A DNA stretch of 27,037 bases, from NCBI GenBank assembly GCA_003551865.1, contig PUNU01000284.1, positions 1 through 27,037 of the forward strand. The letters are read 5' to 3'. How positions within the stretch are numbered: position 1 is the first letter of the stretch; every line of letters begins with the position of its first letter. The position numbers and the translations under genes were made by a program. Source of the DNA: Syntrophomonadaceae bacterium (GTDB taxonomy: Bacteria; Bacillota_D; Dethiobacteria; DTU022). This document shows positions 1-8,734 of this stretch, piece by piece. A model generated the notes under the pieces. It had not been told where the DNA came from and did no database searches. It saw nothing but the letters and a program-made list of their open reading frames with translations.

Positions 1-567
1 ATGAACCCGGCTTATACCCTGGCGGATTATGTGCAGCAGCAGGCGGTCGTAAATATTGATATCATCCATTACCCGGAAGCGGGTAAGGAAAGAGTTTTGA
101 AACATGACCCGGTTTGCGTGCTTATTTCCGGGCAGACGGCGCCCTGGACCGATTATAATCCCGCGGAGATGGAAGCGGTATTCAATTTTTTAAGGGAAAC
201 CGAACTGCCGGTGCTTGGTATTTGCGGAGGGCATCAGCTGATCGCCCAGGCTTACGGTGTCCTGGTCGCCCCGATGGGTTACCAGGAGCTGGGCTATATT
301 GAAGTGGAATTGTTGGCCGACGATCTGCTGCTGGACGGCCTGGAGAGCCCGGTTACCGTCTTTAGCTGGCATGGAGAAGAGGTTAAAGAAATGCCGGAAG
401 AGTTTATCCTGCTCGGTTCGACTGAACTGTGCCGGGTGCAGATCTTTCGACACCGGGAAAAAGAAATTTTTGGTGTGCAATTTCATCCTGAACTTTCGGG
501 CCGCAAGCCGGACGGGAAGGTCATGCTGCTTAATTTCTTCGCACAATCCGGTGTGCCGCTCGAGTAA
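1..567 (+). CDS. Class I glutamine amidotransferase (GMP synthase-like), 5' end cut by the window
   Basis: The protein would hydrolyse glutamine to supply ammonia to a synthase; the acceptor partner cannot be named. Seen: the nucleophile elbow GICGGHQ with Cys75 and the FHPE motif with His162 and Glu164, which complete the class I GATase triad. The visible product is 188 residues. The first codon in the window is ATG, but the family normally opens with a hydrophobic first beta strand, and here the sequence starts with what looks like the following helix (NPAYTLADYVQ). The true start therefore probably lies upstream of the window. The separate GATase domain, with no attached synthetase visible, resembles stand-alone GMP-synthase-like amidotransferases rather than CarA or TrpG. 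The stop codon lies 3 bp before the duplicated tip of the first 220-bp repeat element, which may serve as its 3' end structure. Family call good; substrate unknown. Confidence 0.85.
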   Translation: MNPAYTLADYVQQQAVVNIDIIHYPEAGKERVLKHDPVCVLISGQTAPWTDYNPAEMEAVFNFLRETELPVLGICGGHQLIAQAYGVLVAPMGYQELGYIEVELLADDLLLDGLESPVTVFSWHGEEVKEMPEEFILLGSTELCRVQIFRHREKEIFGVQFHPELSGRKPDGKVMLLNFFAQSGVPLE

Positions 568-570
568 CGT

Positions 571-814
571 GTGTCAGGGGTGTGTGTCAGGGGGACGGGG
601 TTGTTGACAGCTACTCTTTTTACTTTCTGTATGCTCGCCCTGTTGGTGCCTGTTAATTTTTCAAGTTGTCTTACTGGCAAACCTCCCCTTTTTAACTTAC
701 GCAGATAATTATCTCTGCTCTTTTTGTCAAATTATAATGGTACCTTTAGCAGATGATTTATACTACCCTTAAAATGTTGTCAACAACCCCGTCCCCATGA
801 CATTCCCCATGACA
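571..814. repeat. 220-bp inverted-repeat (MITE-like) element, copy 1, with duplicated tips
   Basis: The core element is 584-803. It starts GTGTCAGGGGGACGGGG and ends with the inverted complement CCCCGTCCCCATGACAT. Each terminus is itself a hairpin with TGTCA/TGACA arms around a GGGGACGGGG core. It matches copy 2 (1740-1959) at 200 of 220 positions without a gap. At this copy the outermost tip is present twice on both sides: GTGTCAGGGG at 571-580 and 584-593, CCCCATGACAT at 794-804 and again about 10 bp later up to 814. No open reading frame or transposase is inside. The interior has a 12-bp palindrome AGATAATTATCT near 704-715. It could be a non-autonomous element mobilised in trans, or a structured RNA/terminator unit, because it sits immediately behind a stop codon. 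Confidence 0.85.
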
Positions 815-973
815 TTCGGCATTGTTATAACCTCTTAATTTTCCCTCCTTTCTTCGCCGACTTCGAGTGTATTATTCAAGCCGGTCATGGCAATGCCTTC
901 TTATTTGCCGGACTCTGCATTTTTAACTGCCGCGTTCTGTATTTTTATTTTGCCGAAAACACTTCAGGTCTGA

Positions 974-1003
974 TTGAAACCATGATTTTCTGCATGATAT
1001 AAT
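974..1003 (+). promoter_or_regulatory. Sigma-70-type promoter for the DUF5674-like module
   Basis: TTGAAA at 974-979 and a perfect TATAAT at 998-1003 are separated by 18 bp, and TG is placed as in an extended -10 box (TGATATAAT). Transcription would start near 1010 and give a leader of about 45 nt before the ATG at 1056. This gives the module between the two repeat elements its own promoter. The rest of the gap between the repeat and the promoter (815-973) shows no other feature I can support. Confidence 0.65.
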
Positions 1004-1055
1004 TAATGAGCTTAATAAAAGAAATAATCCCTGTCGATTAGAGGAATTGCAAACC

Positions 1056-1400
1056 ATGAGACTCATCGAAGACAAGATTACCAATGAGGAACTGAAAAAG
1101 ATGTCCGAAAAAATGTTCGACGGCCTGGTCAAAGCTGTTGTTGATATTGAAAAGGAAATCATGGTGGTTGACGCCGAGCTGCATTCGGACCAGGAAGATT
1201 TTTTACTGCAGCAGGGTTCAGAGCAGAATAATCTGTGGGGCATAAACTTTTACCCGGATCAGGTTGGCACGGATGACTGGCTCGAGTTCGATTCCATGAT
1301 TAATTTACGGCCCTCACAGAACAATAGGTCCCGTAGCGTTGAAAGTAAGGAAATCAGGGAAAAAATCAAAAAAGTAGTAGCAAAGCTGGTGGTCAAATGA
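1056..1400 (+). CDS. DUF5674-like conserved protein of unknown function
   Basis: 114 residues, soluble, with no signal peptide or membrane segment. I recognise the pattern of the DUF5674 family from conserved stretches such as VVDIEKEIMVVDAELHSDQE, LWGINFYPD and the C-terminal LEFDSMINLRPSQNNRSR. The family has no established function known to me. The ATG at 1056 was chosen because GAGGA at 1041-1045 sits 10 nt ahead of it; the in-frame TTG at 1047 would be only one base from that site. The last codons overlap the next gene in an ATGA, so the two are translationally coupled. Two small coupled genes behind a private promoter and flanked by repeats is a layout shared with toxin-antitoxin or small selfish modules, but no toxin fold is visible, so that is only a hypothesis. 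Confidence 0.75.
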   Translation: MRLIEDKITNEELKKMSEKMFDGLVKAVVDIEKEIMVVDAELHSDQEDFLLQQGSEQNNLWGINFYPDQVGTDDWLEFDSMINLRPSQNNRSRSVESKEIREKIKKVVAKLVVK

Positions 1401-1732
1401 CTGTTCACAAAGACCCGGCCTCAGGGCGCTGGTTCGAACTGTCGCTCATTGAACAGCTGGCAAATATCGGCACGGATATTGAGCGCTGCATCAAGTGGAA
1501 GCAAAAGGGCCATTTAGACTACAGCCGGGCGGCATTTGAAAGAGCGCTCGACCTGCTCTATTTAACCGTAGAAGATCCTAAAAACAGAAACAGGTTGCGA
1601 GAAATCCTAAGAACCCGGGAAGCGCTTATCGATCATTTTGTCTGCGACAATGAGTACAATACCACCGATCAACAGTGGCAAAACTACTTTTACCAGTTCA
1701 ATTACGCTGCAGCAGTTAAAAAGGGCAGGTAG
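1397..1732 (+). CDS. Small helical conserved hypothetical protein, coupled to the DUF5674-like gene
   Basis: 111 residues, predicted mostly helical and cytosolic. The pattern around LSLIEQLANIGTDIERCIKW and FERALDLLYLT reminds me of an uncharacterised family of about 100 residues seen in many environmental bacteria. I know no function for it. Its ATG overlaps the stop of the upstream gene by four bases (ATGA), so both products are probably made together. The stop codon is 8 bp before the second 220-bp repeat copy, which leaves the module tightly enclosed between direct repeats. The helical character would be compatible with a HEPN- or TPR-like bundle, but I see no catalytic motif. Reality of the gene is well supported by the coupling and by composition like its neighbours; function unknown. 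Confidence 0.7.
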   Translation: MTVHKDPASGRWFELSLIEQLANIGTDIERCIKWKQKGHLDYSRAAFERALDLLYLTVEDPKNRNRLREILRTREALIDHFVCDNEYNTTDQQWQNYFYQFNYAAAVKKGR

Positions 1733-1739
1733 CCGGTTA

Positions 1740-1959
1740 GTGTCAAGGGGACGGGGTTGTTGACAACTACCCTTTTTACTTTCTGCATGCTCGCCCTGTT
1801 GACGCCTGTTAATCTTTCAAGTTGTCTTACTGACAAACCTTCCCTTCTTAACTTGCACAGATAATTATCTCTGCTCTTTTTGTCAAATTATGATGATACC
1901 TTCAGCAGATAATTTATGCTGCCCTTAAAATGTTGTCAACAACCCCGTCCCCTTGACAC
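1740..1959. repeat. 220-bp inverted-repeat (MITE-like) element, copy 2
   Basis: Same orientation as copy 1 and the same length. Left end GTGTCAAGGGGACGGGG; right end CCCCGTCCCCTTGACAC, a perfect inverted repeat of it. Within each end TGTCAA and TTGACA form a 6-bp stem with a 13-nt loop. The alignment to copy 1 is ungapped with 20 differences: 19 transitions and one transversion (A797 versus T1953). No coding capacity is visible. No convincing target-site duplication is seen. The right tip is 12 bp ahead of the -35 box used for the next operon. Confidence 0.85.
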
Positions 1960-1970
1960 GATCGCATTTC

Positions 1971-1999
1971 TTGACAGGCTTTCAATGGACGCGTAAACT
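1971..1999 (+). promoter_or_regulatory. Promoter for the addB-addA-like operon
   Basis: A perfect TTGACA at 1971-1976 is followed after 17 bp by TAAACT at 1994-1999 (4 of 6 matches). It begins 12 bp after the end of repeat copy 2 and lies about 70 bp ahead of the addB-like ATG. No other feature is visible between 1960 and 2068. Confidence 0.5.
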
Positions 2000-2068
2000 G
2001 TAATTATTGCTTGTAAAAAACAGTTCATCAATATTTCCCCGGCAATTTTCACGGAGGAAACTTCCGGC

Positions 2069-5000
2069 ATGTCCGATGCAAAAGTCTTCAAGGCGGTCTC
2101 CTGGCCGCTACTGGTTGAACAGCAGGATAGATGGTTCCCGGCTGGCTCCCCGGTTATGATTATTCCCGAAAGTGAGCACAAAGAGCATGTGGCCGCTCTA
2201 TTTGCCGCCCTTGATGAAGCCAGGATATTTACCGTTACAGAGCTTGTGGAACGTTATGCTGTATACTCTCTCGGCCAAAAAGGGATAATCTCGATTCCTT
2301 TCATGGAATCGATTATCGGCAATATCATTAACACCGGCCTGGTCCCGTATTTAAATATAGAAACCCACCGCCAGGGATACATCAGGGCGATCGCTGGATT
2401 TATCAACAATTTCCGCCGCTCTTCTACCACAAACCTTAAACAAGCCTTTTGTGATTTCGAGATTGAAAAACCGGGTTTCCGAGAAAATGACCTGATTAAA
2501 ATATATAACGAGTATGAAAAGCGGCTCAGTGAGCAGGGTGTTGATTACAGGAGCGCCCTTGAGCGGTTTTTTGATCGGGTTACTGAAGCCAATTTATGTT
2601 CCGGATTTGGCTTTGAGAAGGATTCGAGCTTTGTATTTTTCGGTTTTTCGCACCTCACTCCCCTGGAAGCCAAATTTTTTAAATGCCTGATCCGCTATGC
2701 TCCGCAAACTGTATTTTTACAGTGTACAGATGAAAAAGCCTCAGAGCAGTCCGGAAGAATTGAAGCAAGCTTAACTGAAGTGCTGGCGGAATTTTCGCCT
2801 CGGCAAATAGAGGATTTGCCTTCCGGCGGCGCTTATACCGATCCATTCGCCCCGGTGGCCCGGGCGCTTTTTAAATCCACCGGACAACACCCCGGCAGGC
2901 ATGACCGGGAAATATTTATCAGCAAGGAAAACAACCGTTATACGGAAGTTGCCGCCATGGCTGTTAAAATAAAGCAGCTGGCAAATGAAGGAGCAGACTT
3001 AAGCCGGATCAAAGTGATCCTCCCCGAATATGATCTTTACAGTACCATTATTGGCGAGGTTTTTCCCGAGTACAATATTCCCTATACCCTGAGCAAAGGC
3101 CTGCCGCTTACCACTTATCCGCCGGCGATGGTTATTAACGCCTTGGTTTGCCAGCGCACTGTTCCCAATCCCTATCCCCTGCGGGAAAAGATATTTACTT
3201 CCCCTTATATCAGCTATCAAAGCCGGCCCTCCAGTTTTGAGTTATACGAATACCAGGTTTCCGCAGGCCTGGATCTGCTAACTGAACAGGAAATAGCCTC
3301 AAAAGCAGGCCGGGAAAGCGCAGTTACAATCGAGCTTGATTATCCCTATATAAAAAGCCTGTCCCGCAAAGCGTACCGGGTTGCCAACCCGGCCCCGGGG
3401 ACGCCTGTACTGGCGGTAGCGGCCCTGTATTTGGACAAATTGAGCTGGAATAACGAGGCCGAGAAAAAAGAGGCGTTTTATAAGGCTTTGAAAAAATTCT
3501 TTGTCCTGCAGGAGGCGGAAAAGGCGCTTTCTTTTGGGCAGTCGCGCTTGAACGGCGGGGAGTTTAAAGCCGCCGTGCTGGATCTTTTGGAGCGCTTTAG
3601 TTTTGAAAAAAATATCTCCCCGGCAAAGCTTGATTCATGTAAAGCAGAACAGGATTTAGCTGAAGCGGCTGTTGAAAGCAGAGACTGGCATATTATCAGG
3701 AAGGTCAAGGAGCTGCTCGACGACTTTGTTCAAAAGCTGGATCCTGAAACCAGGCTACCGGTGAGTGAGTTAATCAGGGCTTTTGAGCGGCTTATGAAAG
3801 AAGCCCGCTTCAACTACAGCTTCTCCCCGGAATTTGGAGAGACAGGACAAGATGGCAAGCCGGCGGTCAATATTGAACCAATCGAACAGGGCCATTACCG
3901 GGCGGCGGATTACATTTTTGCCTGCGGCCTGGTGGACGGTGAATTTCCGGCCAGGGATGAATTCAACTTCCTGCAGCCCCAGAAAGAAGGTCTGAGTTTG
4001 GGCAGGACCTATACCAGCGTGGATTATGCCCGCAACCGTTTTTACCACCTGGTGCGCTCAACAAAGAAAGCACTGCACATAAGCGCCCCGGCCAGCTACA
4101 ACGGCCGGATGCTTCCGCTTTCACCTTTCATCCGGGAGCTGAAAAGAGAGCTGCCGCATGAAAAGAATAACGCGGCCACCGAGCAAGAGACCGAACATAA
4201 CGGGTTCCCAAAAGAAAAGCTGGACAGCACCCGGGAAAAACTGATTTTTATCGGCAAACATGTCGACGATGATTATGACCGGGTCCGGCCCCTGCTCGCC
4301 GAGCTGTATCAATCTGATCAAGCTTATACCGGGCGGCTCCTGGATATCTTAAGATTTGACGGCTTGACCATGAGCGCTTCTTCCTTTTCGGAATATGACG
4401 GTCTTTTCCCTGCTGCAGGAACAGGCTGCGAAAACTCCGAAAACGGCAGGGATAGTTATGTTACCGAAAAGCTGGCGGAAACAATCAGCCGCACGGCCTT
4501 TACGCCGGAAATCATGGAGCGCTACGCTTCCTGCCCCTTGCGCTTTTTCCTGGACAATGTTATGGACCTTAAAAAAGAAGCAGATTACCACCCCGATACT
4601 ACTGAAAGAGGCGCTTTAATTCGCTCTTTTTTACAACATTATACCCGGGCTGCGGCCAAGGCGGGGGCTGTTCCGGCAGACGCCGAAAAGCTGCTCTATG
4701 AAACTATCATCACCTATTTTGCCGGCCGGGAAAATGACTTCACCGACGCTTTTGAAAAACGGTTTCAAGACCGCCTTACTGCCGGCCTGAAGGACCAAGA
4801 AGCCAGGCGTCCGGGTTTGTTCGCCGCTTTCCTCAATTATGAAAAAAATGCCCCCGAACGGCTGGTGCCTTTTGCGGGAGAATTGACCGGAACCTTAAAC
4901 CTGCAGGGCCAGTTAGCTGTAGAGATAGCAGTTGACCGCATCGATCTGGCGCCGGCTGCAGACAACCTGATCATTTATCAATATTCCACCGCTGAAACAG

Positions 5001-5482
5001 GGGATGTTTCCAAAATGCTCAGGGGCCTGCGCTTCGCTTTACCCCTGGCCCTGTTATACCTGGTTGAAAATGCGGAAAAATATTGCAGCGGTAAAAAAGT
5101 GGGCGGGGCGGGGGTTTACCTGGTAAAAAGTCCCAAACAAATCAAGCGCGGCGGTTACCTGGCCAAGGAAGAACTGCGCGCCAAGTACCGGGATCAGGTG
5201 GACGATCACAAACCGCTTTTTTCCGGTCAGCGGGAAGGCTTTTTGGGGGAAGAAGAATTTAATGACAAACTGAAATTCATCGAAGAAGAGGTTCTCCGCA
5301 TCTACCGGCTGATGCATAAGGGCGTTTTTCATCTGCCGCTTTGCAATGAAACAGACCAATCCTGCGCCAACTGTTCCTTTAACAGGATCTGTCGTAAAGA
5401 TCAGCTGCGCCTGGACCGGCTTTACTATAACCTGCAAAACGAGCCTGACCTTTATCGGGTTAAGCCGGCGAACAGATCATAA
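2069..5482 (+). CDS. addB: AddB-like subunit of a helicase-nuclease, with degenerate nuclease motif
   Basis: 1137 residues, the usual size for AddB. AddB works with AddA to process double-strand breaks for RecA-dependent repair. Seen: no Walker A motif in the N-terminal helicase-like half, so that half is probably structural. The C-terminal third has the iron-sulfur arrangement of AddB/Cas4-type nucleases: Cys822 in SCPLRFF, then Cys1099-x2-Cys1102-x5-Cys1108. The PD-(D/E)XK core keeps Asp956 and Asp959 (VDRID), but the expected IVDYK reads IIYQY (970-972), so the metal-binding Asp and the catalytic Lys are replaced. The usual downstream Gln of the QxxxY helix also seems absent. The iron-sulfur fold looks kept while catalysis is doubtful. 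Start: ATG 2069 with GGAGG at 2053-2057. It is followed after 24 bp by the addA-like gene. Confidence 0.8.
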   Translation: MSDAKVFKAVSWPLLVEQQDRWFPAGSPVMIIPESEHKEHVAALFAALDEARIFTVTELVERYAVYSLGQKGIISIPFMESIIGNIINTGLVPYLNIETHRQGYIRAIAGFINNFRRSSTTNLKQAFCDFEIEKPGFRENDLIKIYNEYEKRLSEQGVDYRSALERFFDRVTEANLCSGFGFEKDSSFVFFGFSHLTPLEAKFFKCLIRYAPQTVFLQCTDEKASEQSGRIEASLTEVLAEFSPRQIEDLPSGGAYTDPFAPVARALFKSTGQHPGRHDREIFISKENNRYTEVAAMAVKIKQLANEGADLSRIKVILPEYDLYSTIIGEVFPEYNIPYTLSKGLPLTTYPPAMVINALVCQRTVPNPYPLREKIFTSPYISYQSRPSSFELYEYQVSAGLDLLTEQEIASKAGRESAVTIELDYPYIKSLSRKAYRVANPAPGTPVLAVAALYLDKLSWNNEAEKKEAFYKALKKFFVLQEAEKALSFGQSRLNGGEFKAAVLDLLERFSFEKNISPAKLDSCKAEQDLAEAAVESRDWHIIRKVKELLDDFVQKLDPETRLPVSELIRAFERLMKEARFNYSFSPEFGETGQDGKPAVNIEPIEQGHYRAADYIFACGLVDGEFPARDEFNFLQPQKEGLSLGRTYTSVDYARNRFYHLVRSTKKALHISAPASYNGRMLPLSPFIRELKRELPHEKNNAATEQETEHNGFPKEKLDSTREKLIFIGKHVDDDYDRVRPLLAELYQSDQAYTGRLLDILRFDGLTMSASSFSEYDGLFPAAGTGCENSENGRDSYVTEKLAETISRTAFTPEIMERYASCPLRFFLDNVMDLKKEADYHPDTTERGALIRSFLQHYTRAAAKAGAVPADAEKLLYETIITYFAGRENDFTDAFEKRFQDRLTAGLKDQEARRPGLFAAFLNYEKNAPERLVPFAGELTGTLNLQGQLAVEIAVDRIDLAPAADNLIIYQYSTAETGDVSKMLRGLRFALPLALLYLVENAEKYCSGKKVGGAGVYLVKSPKQIKRGGYLAKEELRAKYRDQVDDHKPLFSGQREGFLGEEEFNDKLKFIEEEVLRIYRLMHKGVFHLPLCNETDQSCANCSFNRICRKDQLRLDRLYYNLQNEPDLYRVKPANRS

Positions 5483-5506
5483 AGAAATGGGGAGAAGAGC
5501 AAAACT

Positions 5507-8500
5507 ATGACCACCACTTTCGCTCCGACACTTTATCAGCACCTGGCCACCGATTATCAGCGGAATATGGCTGTTACAGCCGGAGCGGGTACCGGCAAAA
5601 CCGAGGTGCTTACCCGCCGGATTATCAAAATCCTGGGACGCGAAAAGCATTATTTGGACCGCCTAATGGTGCTCACTTTTACCGACAAAGCGGCCGTAGA
5701 AATGAAAGAACGGATCTACCAGGCCATAGAAAAAGAGCTGGCTCAAACAGGGCAGGCTCATTTTCAAAAATTAAAAGACACTTTTCTGCACAATTATATC
5801 AGCACCTTTCATTCCTTTTGCGCCGCCCTGCTGCGGGAATACCCCATCGAAGCCGGCATCGACCCCTATTTCCGGGTTTTAGATGAAACGGAAAAAGTAT
5901 TCTTTCTGCGCAGAAGCATCAACAAATCGCTGCGGGAACTGGCGGCGAAAAAAGATGAGCCCCATATTCGGGTCTTAAGTGATGAATTTTCGCGGGGCGT
6001 TATCGCCGAATGCGTCTATAACATTATCCAAAAGCGTGAAGTCAGCGGCTACTGGTTGCACCTGATGAATGAGCGGACCTGGCCGAATTACCGGGAGCAG
6101 CTGGAACAATACCGCGCAATTATTTTACGAGAAACGATTTACAAGCTTTATGTCAGCGGCATCCTGGAGGAGCACTTAAGGATCCTCGAAGACATGGAAG
6201 CCGAATTGCCGGGAACAGACTATTCTGTTGATCGTAAACGGGAAGAAGCCTTCAGCCTTATAAAGACATTGCAAGATAAAATCTCCCGGATCGCGGAAAA
6301 AGAAACCGCCGGGAAAGCAGATGATCCCCAAAGCATTCCGGAAATAAACGTGCAGGAGCTGGCTGAGCTTAAAAAGGCTTTAACCCAGGGTTTGAAAATA
6401 TCCGGCAGCGCGCCAAAAGCCTGGCCGGAAAAATCTTTTAAAGAGCTCAAAGACTGTTTTGCTTCCCTTCGTCACCGCCTGGAAGCTTTTCCCATTGAAG
6501 GGTTCGAAATTACCGAAGAACATGAAAAAAACGGTTTTACGATTTTAAACGCCTTGGCTTTTGTGGCTCGTTACTGCCTGCGGGCATACCATGAACAAAA
6601 AAATGAAGAAAACTACCTGGACTTTCAAGACCTGCAGCTAAGAACGGAAAAACTGCTTGATGAGGAAAAAAACAAGCCCATTCTTAACGAACTAAGAGAT
6701 CGCTTCCAGTATATCATGGTTGATGAATTCCAGGACACCAACGACCTGCAGTGGAAAATCATCAAAAAAATCGCCGCCGATCCGAGCGGCCAAATAGTCA
6801 ATCCCCGGGTTTTTATCGTCGGAGATGAAAAGCAGGCCATCTATTCTTTCCGGGGAGGCGACGTCCGACTTTTTTCCAGGGTCCGCGAAGAATTAAAAGA
6901 GGCAAACCACACCAGCGGCTGCCAGCAGAATTTGTTTGAACTGCAGCTTAATCAAGCTCAGGACTATGCTTTTCAATACCGCTCCGAAATAAGTGACGAC
7001 CGGACCGTGCGCAGCGGGGAAATAATTTTTGCTGACAATTTCCGCTCCGCTGCCGTGCCGATTCAGTTTTTTAACCTTTTTTTCCAGGATCTCCTGGCCC
7101 GGGACGTTTATGAAGAACACGACGCCCGACCACAGCTGCTCCGGTGTTCCGGCAACGATGCCCCCGGCAGCGTGGAGTTATTTTTGGTCGACAGTGCCAA
7201 AGAGAAACGGGATGATGGCATGAACTATGTCTCCAGTGAACGAAGAGACAGTGAAAATGACGCCGGCCGGGACCAGCAAATGGATTTAAAGCCTCATTTC
7301 AAGGAAGCACTCCTGATCGCCGATAAGATCAAGGAAGTTTTTTGGGGCGATGATGAACAATATGGGCGTGTGCGTGAAGAAGCCGCCAGAGGCCGCCCGG
7401 CGATTGCCATTTTGCTTAACCGGCGGACCATGATCAAAACTTACGAAGAGGCCCTGCGGTTGTGCCGGATTAACTTTAGCGTGGTCAGGGGGCGCGGTTT
7501 TTACCAGCGGCAGGAGGTGATCGATGTCGGCAACCTGCTGACTTTTCTCACCGACCGGGAGGACGATTTGGCCCTGGCAGCATTTTTACGCTCGCCAGCG
7601 GGTCATCTTTCCGACGAAGGGCTCTTTTTGCTGTCTCGTACTGCTTCCGGGCGTACTCTTTGGGAAAAGCTGCAGGATAGTGCCGCAGCCCTTGCCGGCG
7701 CTTCAAGCGGTGTAAAACAAGCAGAAAACAGCACGCAGAAAGAACGCGATTGTTTGGCCGAAACGCCGGCCAGGCAGGGAACCCTTTTTCTAGATGACCA
7801 CAAAACAAATAACAGGGAGCTGGAGCAAATATTTTCGGAACGGGATAAACGGGCCCTCCGAAATGCCGCCTCCAACCTTGGCCGCTGGCTTATCCTTTCC
7901 AGGCGCAAGCCGCTGGTTGATTTTTTGCGACTGGTTTTTAACGAAGGTGGTTATTATATCAGTTTAAGCCGCGGAAGCCGCGGTGAACAGGCCTTGTCCA
8001 ACCTGGAGAAACTAATGGATAACGCCCGCGAATTGGCTCTGCAGGACGACGCCGACCTCGACTACTTTACTGAATGGCTCAATAACCGGATCGATTATAT
8101 CGAAGAAGAAGGAGAAGCCGATATCGATATCAGCCTCGGGGGAGCGGTCCAAATTATGACTGTTCATCAGGCAAAAGGGCTGGAATTTCCGATGGTTTTC
8201 GTCCCCGACCTGGCCGCCAATTTTAACCTGGGGGAAAGAGAGACAATCTATGCTGAAACTGTACCCCGCGACATGTGCGTTGCCGCCGAGAAAATCACCC
8301 TCCGGGAAACTCCCGAAATCGGCCTTGATGCTCCCAACCCGGAAAACGAGTGGGAAGCGGAACCGATACTGATTAAACGAATCATAAAAAAAAGGCTGCG
8401 CGACAAGCTCATCGCCGAAAAGAAAAGGCTTTTTTATGTTGCCTGCACCCGGGCCAAGGACCATTTGATTCTCGTCGGACATGCCAATTTTCAAAGCGAT

Positions 8501-8734
8501 CGATTCATTCGGCGAATGGCTTACCTGCCGCTGGATCTGTTCAACAACTGGATGGAATGGCTGACCAAAATAACCGGTTTATGCTATAAAATTAAGGATA
8601 CCAGGGGGATGATTCGCTATGTTAATCGCAGCGGGGAAGATATGCTGATTCCGTATTGCAAGTTTGAAGATGAAAAAGATTTAATTGCCCCGGATGTTGC
8701 CTTCCGCAGCGAATTTCCGATTGACCAGGATTAA
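5507..8734 (+). CDS. addA: AddA-like UvrD-family helicase lacking the C-terminal nuclease domain
   Basis: 1075 residues. A superfamily 1A DNA helicase that would unwind DNA ends together with the AddB-like partner encoded just upstream. Seen in order: motif I GAGTGKT (26-32), motif Ia LTFTDKAAVEMKERI, motif II VDEFQDT (405-411), motif III GDEKQAIYSFRGGD, motif IV DNFRS, motif V TVHQAKGLEFPMVF (about 885), motif VI RLFYVACTRAKDHL (about 975). Only about 90 residues follow motif VI. Standard AddA proteins continue for roughly 200-300 residues with a PD-(D/E)XK nuclease, which is missing here. The 464 bp after the stop do not show a nuclease remnant. Start: ATG 5507 with GGGGAG about 10 nt upstream. 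Alternative view: a stand-alone UvrD-type helicase of an AddAB-related family. The helicase call is firm. Confidence 0.85.
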   Translation: MTTTFAPTLYQHLATDYQRNMAVTAGAGTGKTEVLTRRIIKILGREKHYLDRLMVLTFTDKAAVEMKERIYQAIEKELAQTGQAHFQKLKDTFLHNYISTFHSFCAALLREYPIEAGIDPYFRVLDETEKVFFLRRSINKSLRELAAKKDEPHIRVLSDEFSRGVIAECVYNIIQKREVSGYWLHLMNERTWPNYREQLEQYRAIILRETIYKLYVSGILEEHLRILEDMEAELPGTDYSVDRKREEAFSLIKTLQDKISRIAEKETAGKADDPQSIPEINVQELAELKKALTQGLKISGSAPKAWPEKSFKELKDCFASLRHRLEAFPIEGFEITEEHEKNGFTILNALAFVARYCLRAYHEQKNEENYLDFQDLQLRTEKLLDEEKNKPILNELRDRFQYIMVDEFQDTNDLQWKIIKKIAADPSGQIVNPRVFIVGDEKQAIYSFRGGDVRLFSRVREELKEANHTSGCQQNLFELQLNQAQDYAFQYRSEISDDRTVRSGEIIFADNFRSAAVPIQFFNLFFQDLLARDVYEEHDARPQLLRCSGNDAPGSVELFLVDSAKEKRDDGMNYVSSERRDSENDAGRDQQMDLKPHFKEALLIADKIKEVFWGDDEQYGRVREEAARGRPAIAILLNRRTMIKTYEEALRLCRINFSVVRGRGFYQRQEVIDVGNLLTFLTDREDDLALAAFLRSPAGHLSDEGLFLLSRTASGRTLWEKLQDSAAALAGASSGVKQAENSTQKERDCLAETPARQGTLFLDDHKTNNRELEQIFSERDKRALRNAASNLGRWLILSRRKPLVDFLRLVFNEGGYYISLSRGSRGEQALSNLEKLMDNARELALQDDADLDYFTEWLNNRIDYIEEEGEADIDISLGGAVQIMTVHQAKGLEFPMVFVPDLAANFNLGERETIYAETVPRDMCVAAEKITLRETPEIGLDAPNPENEWEAEPILIKRIIKKRLRDKLIAEKKRLFYVACTRAKDHLILVGHANFQSDRFIRRMAYLPLDLFNNWMEWLTKITGLCYKIKDTRGMIRYVNRSGEDMLIPYCKFEDEKDLIAPDVAFRSEFPIDQD

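Noticed and set aside
584..1959. Composite transposon with a transposase
   Set aside because: Neither enclosed gene resembles a transposase or recombinase and no target-site duplication was found, so only a repeat-flanked module is claimed.
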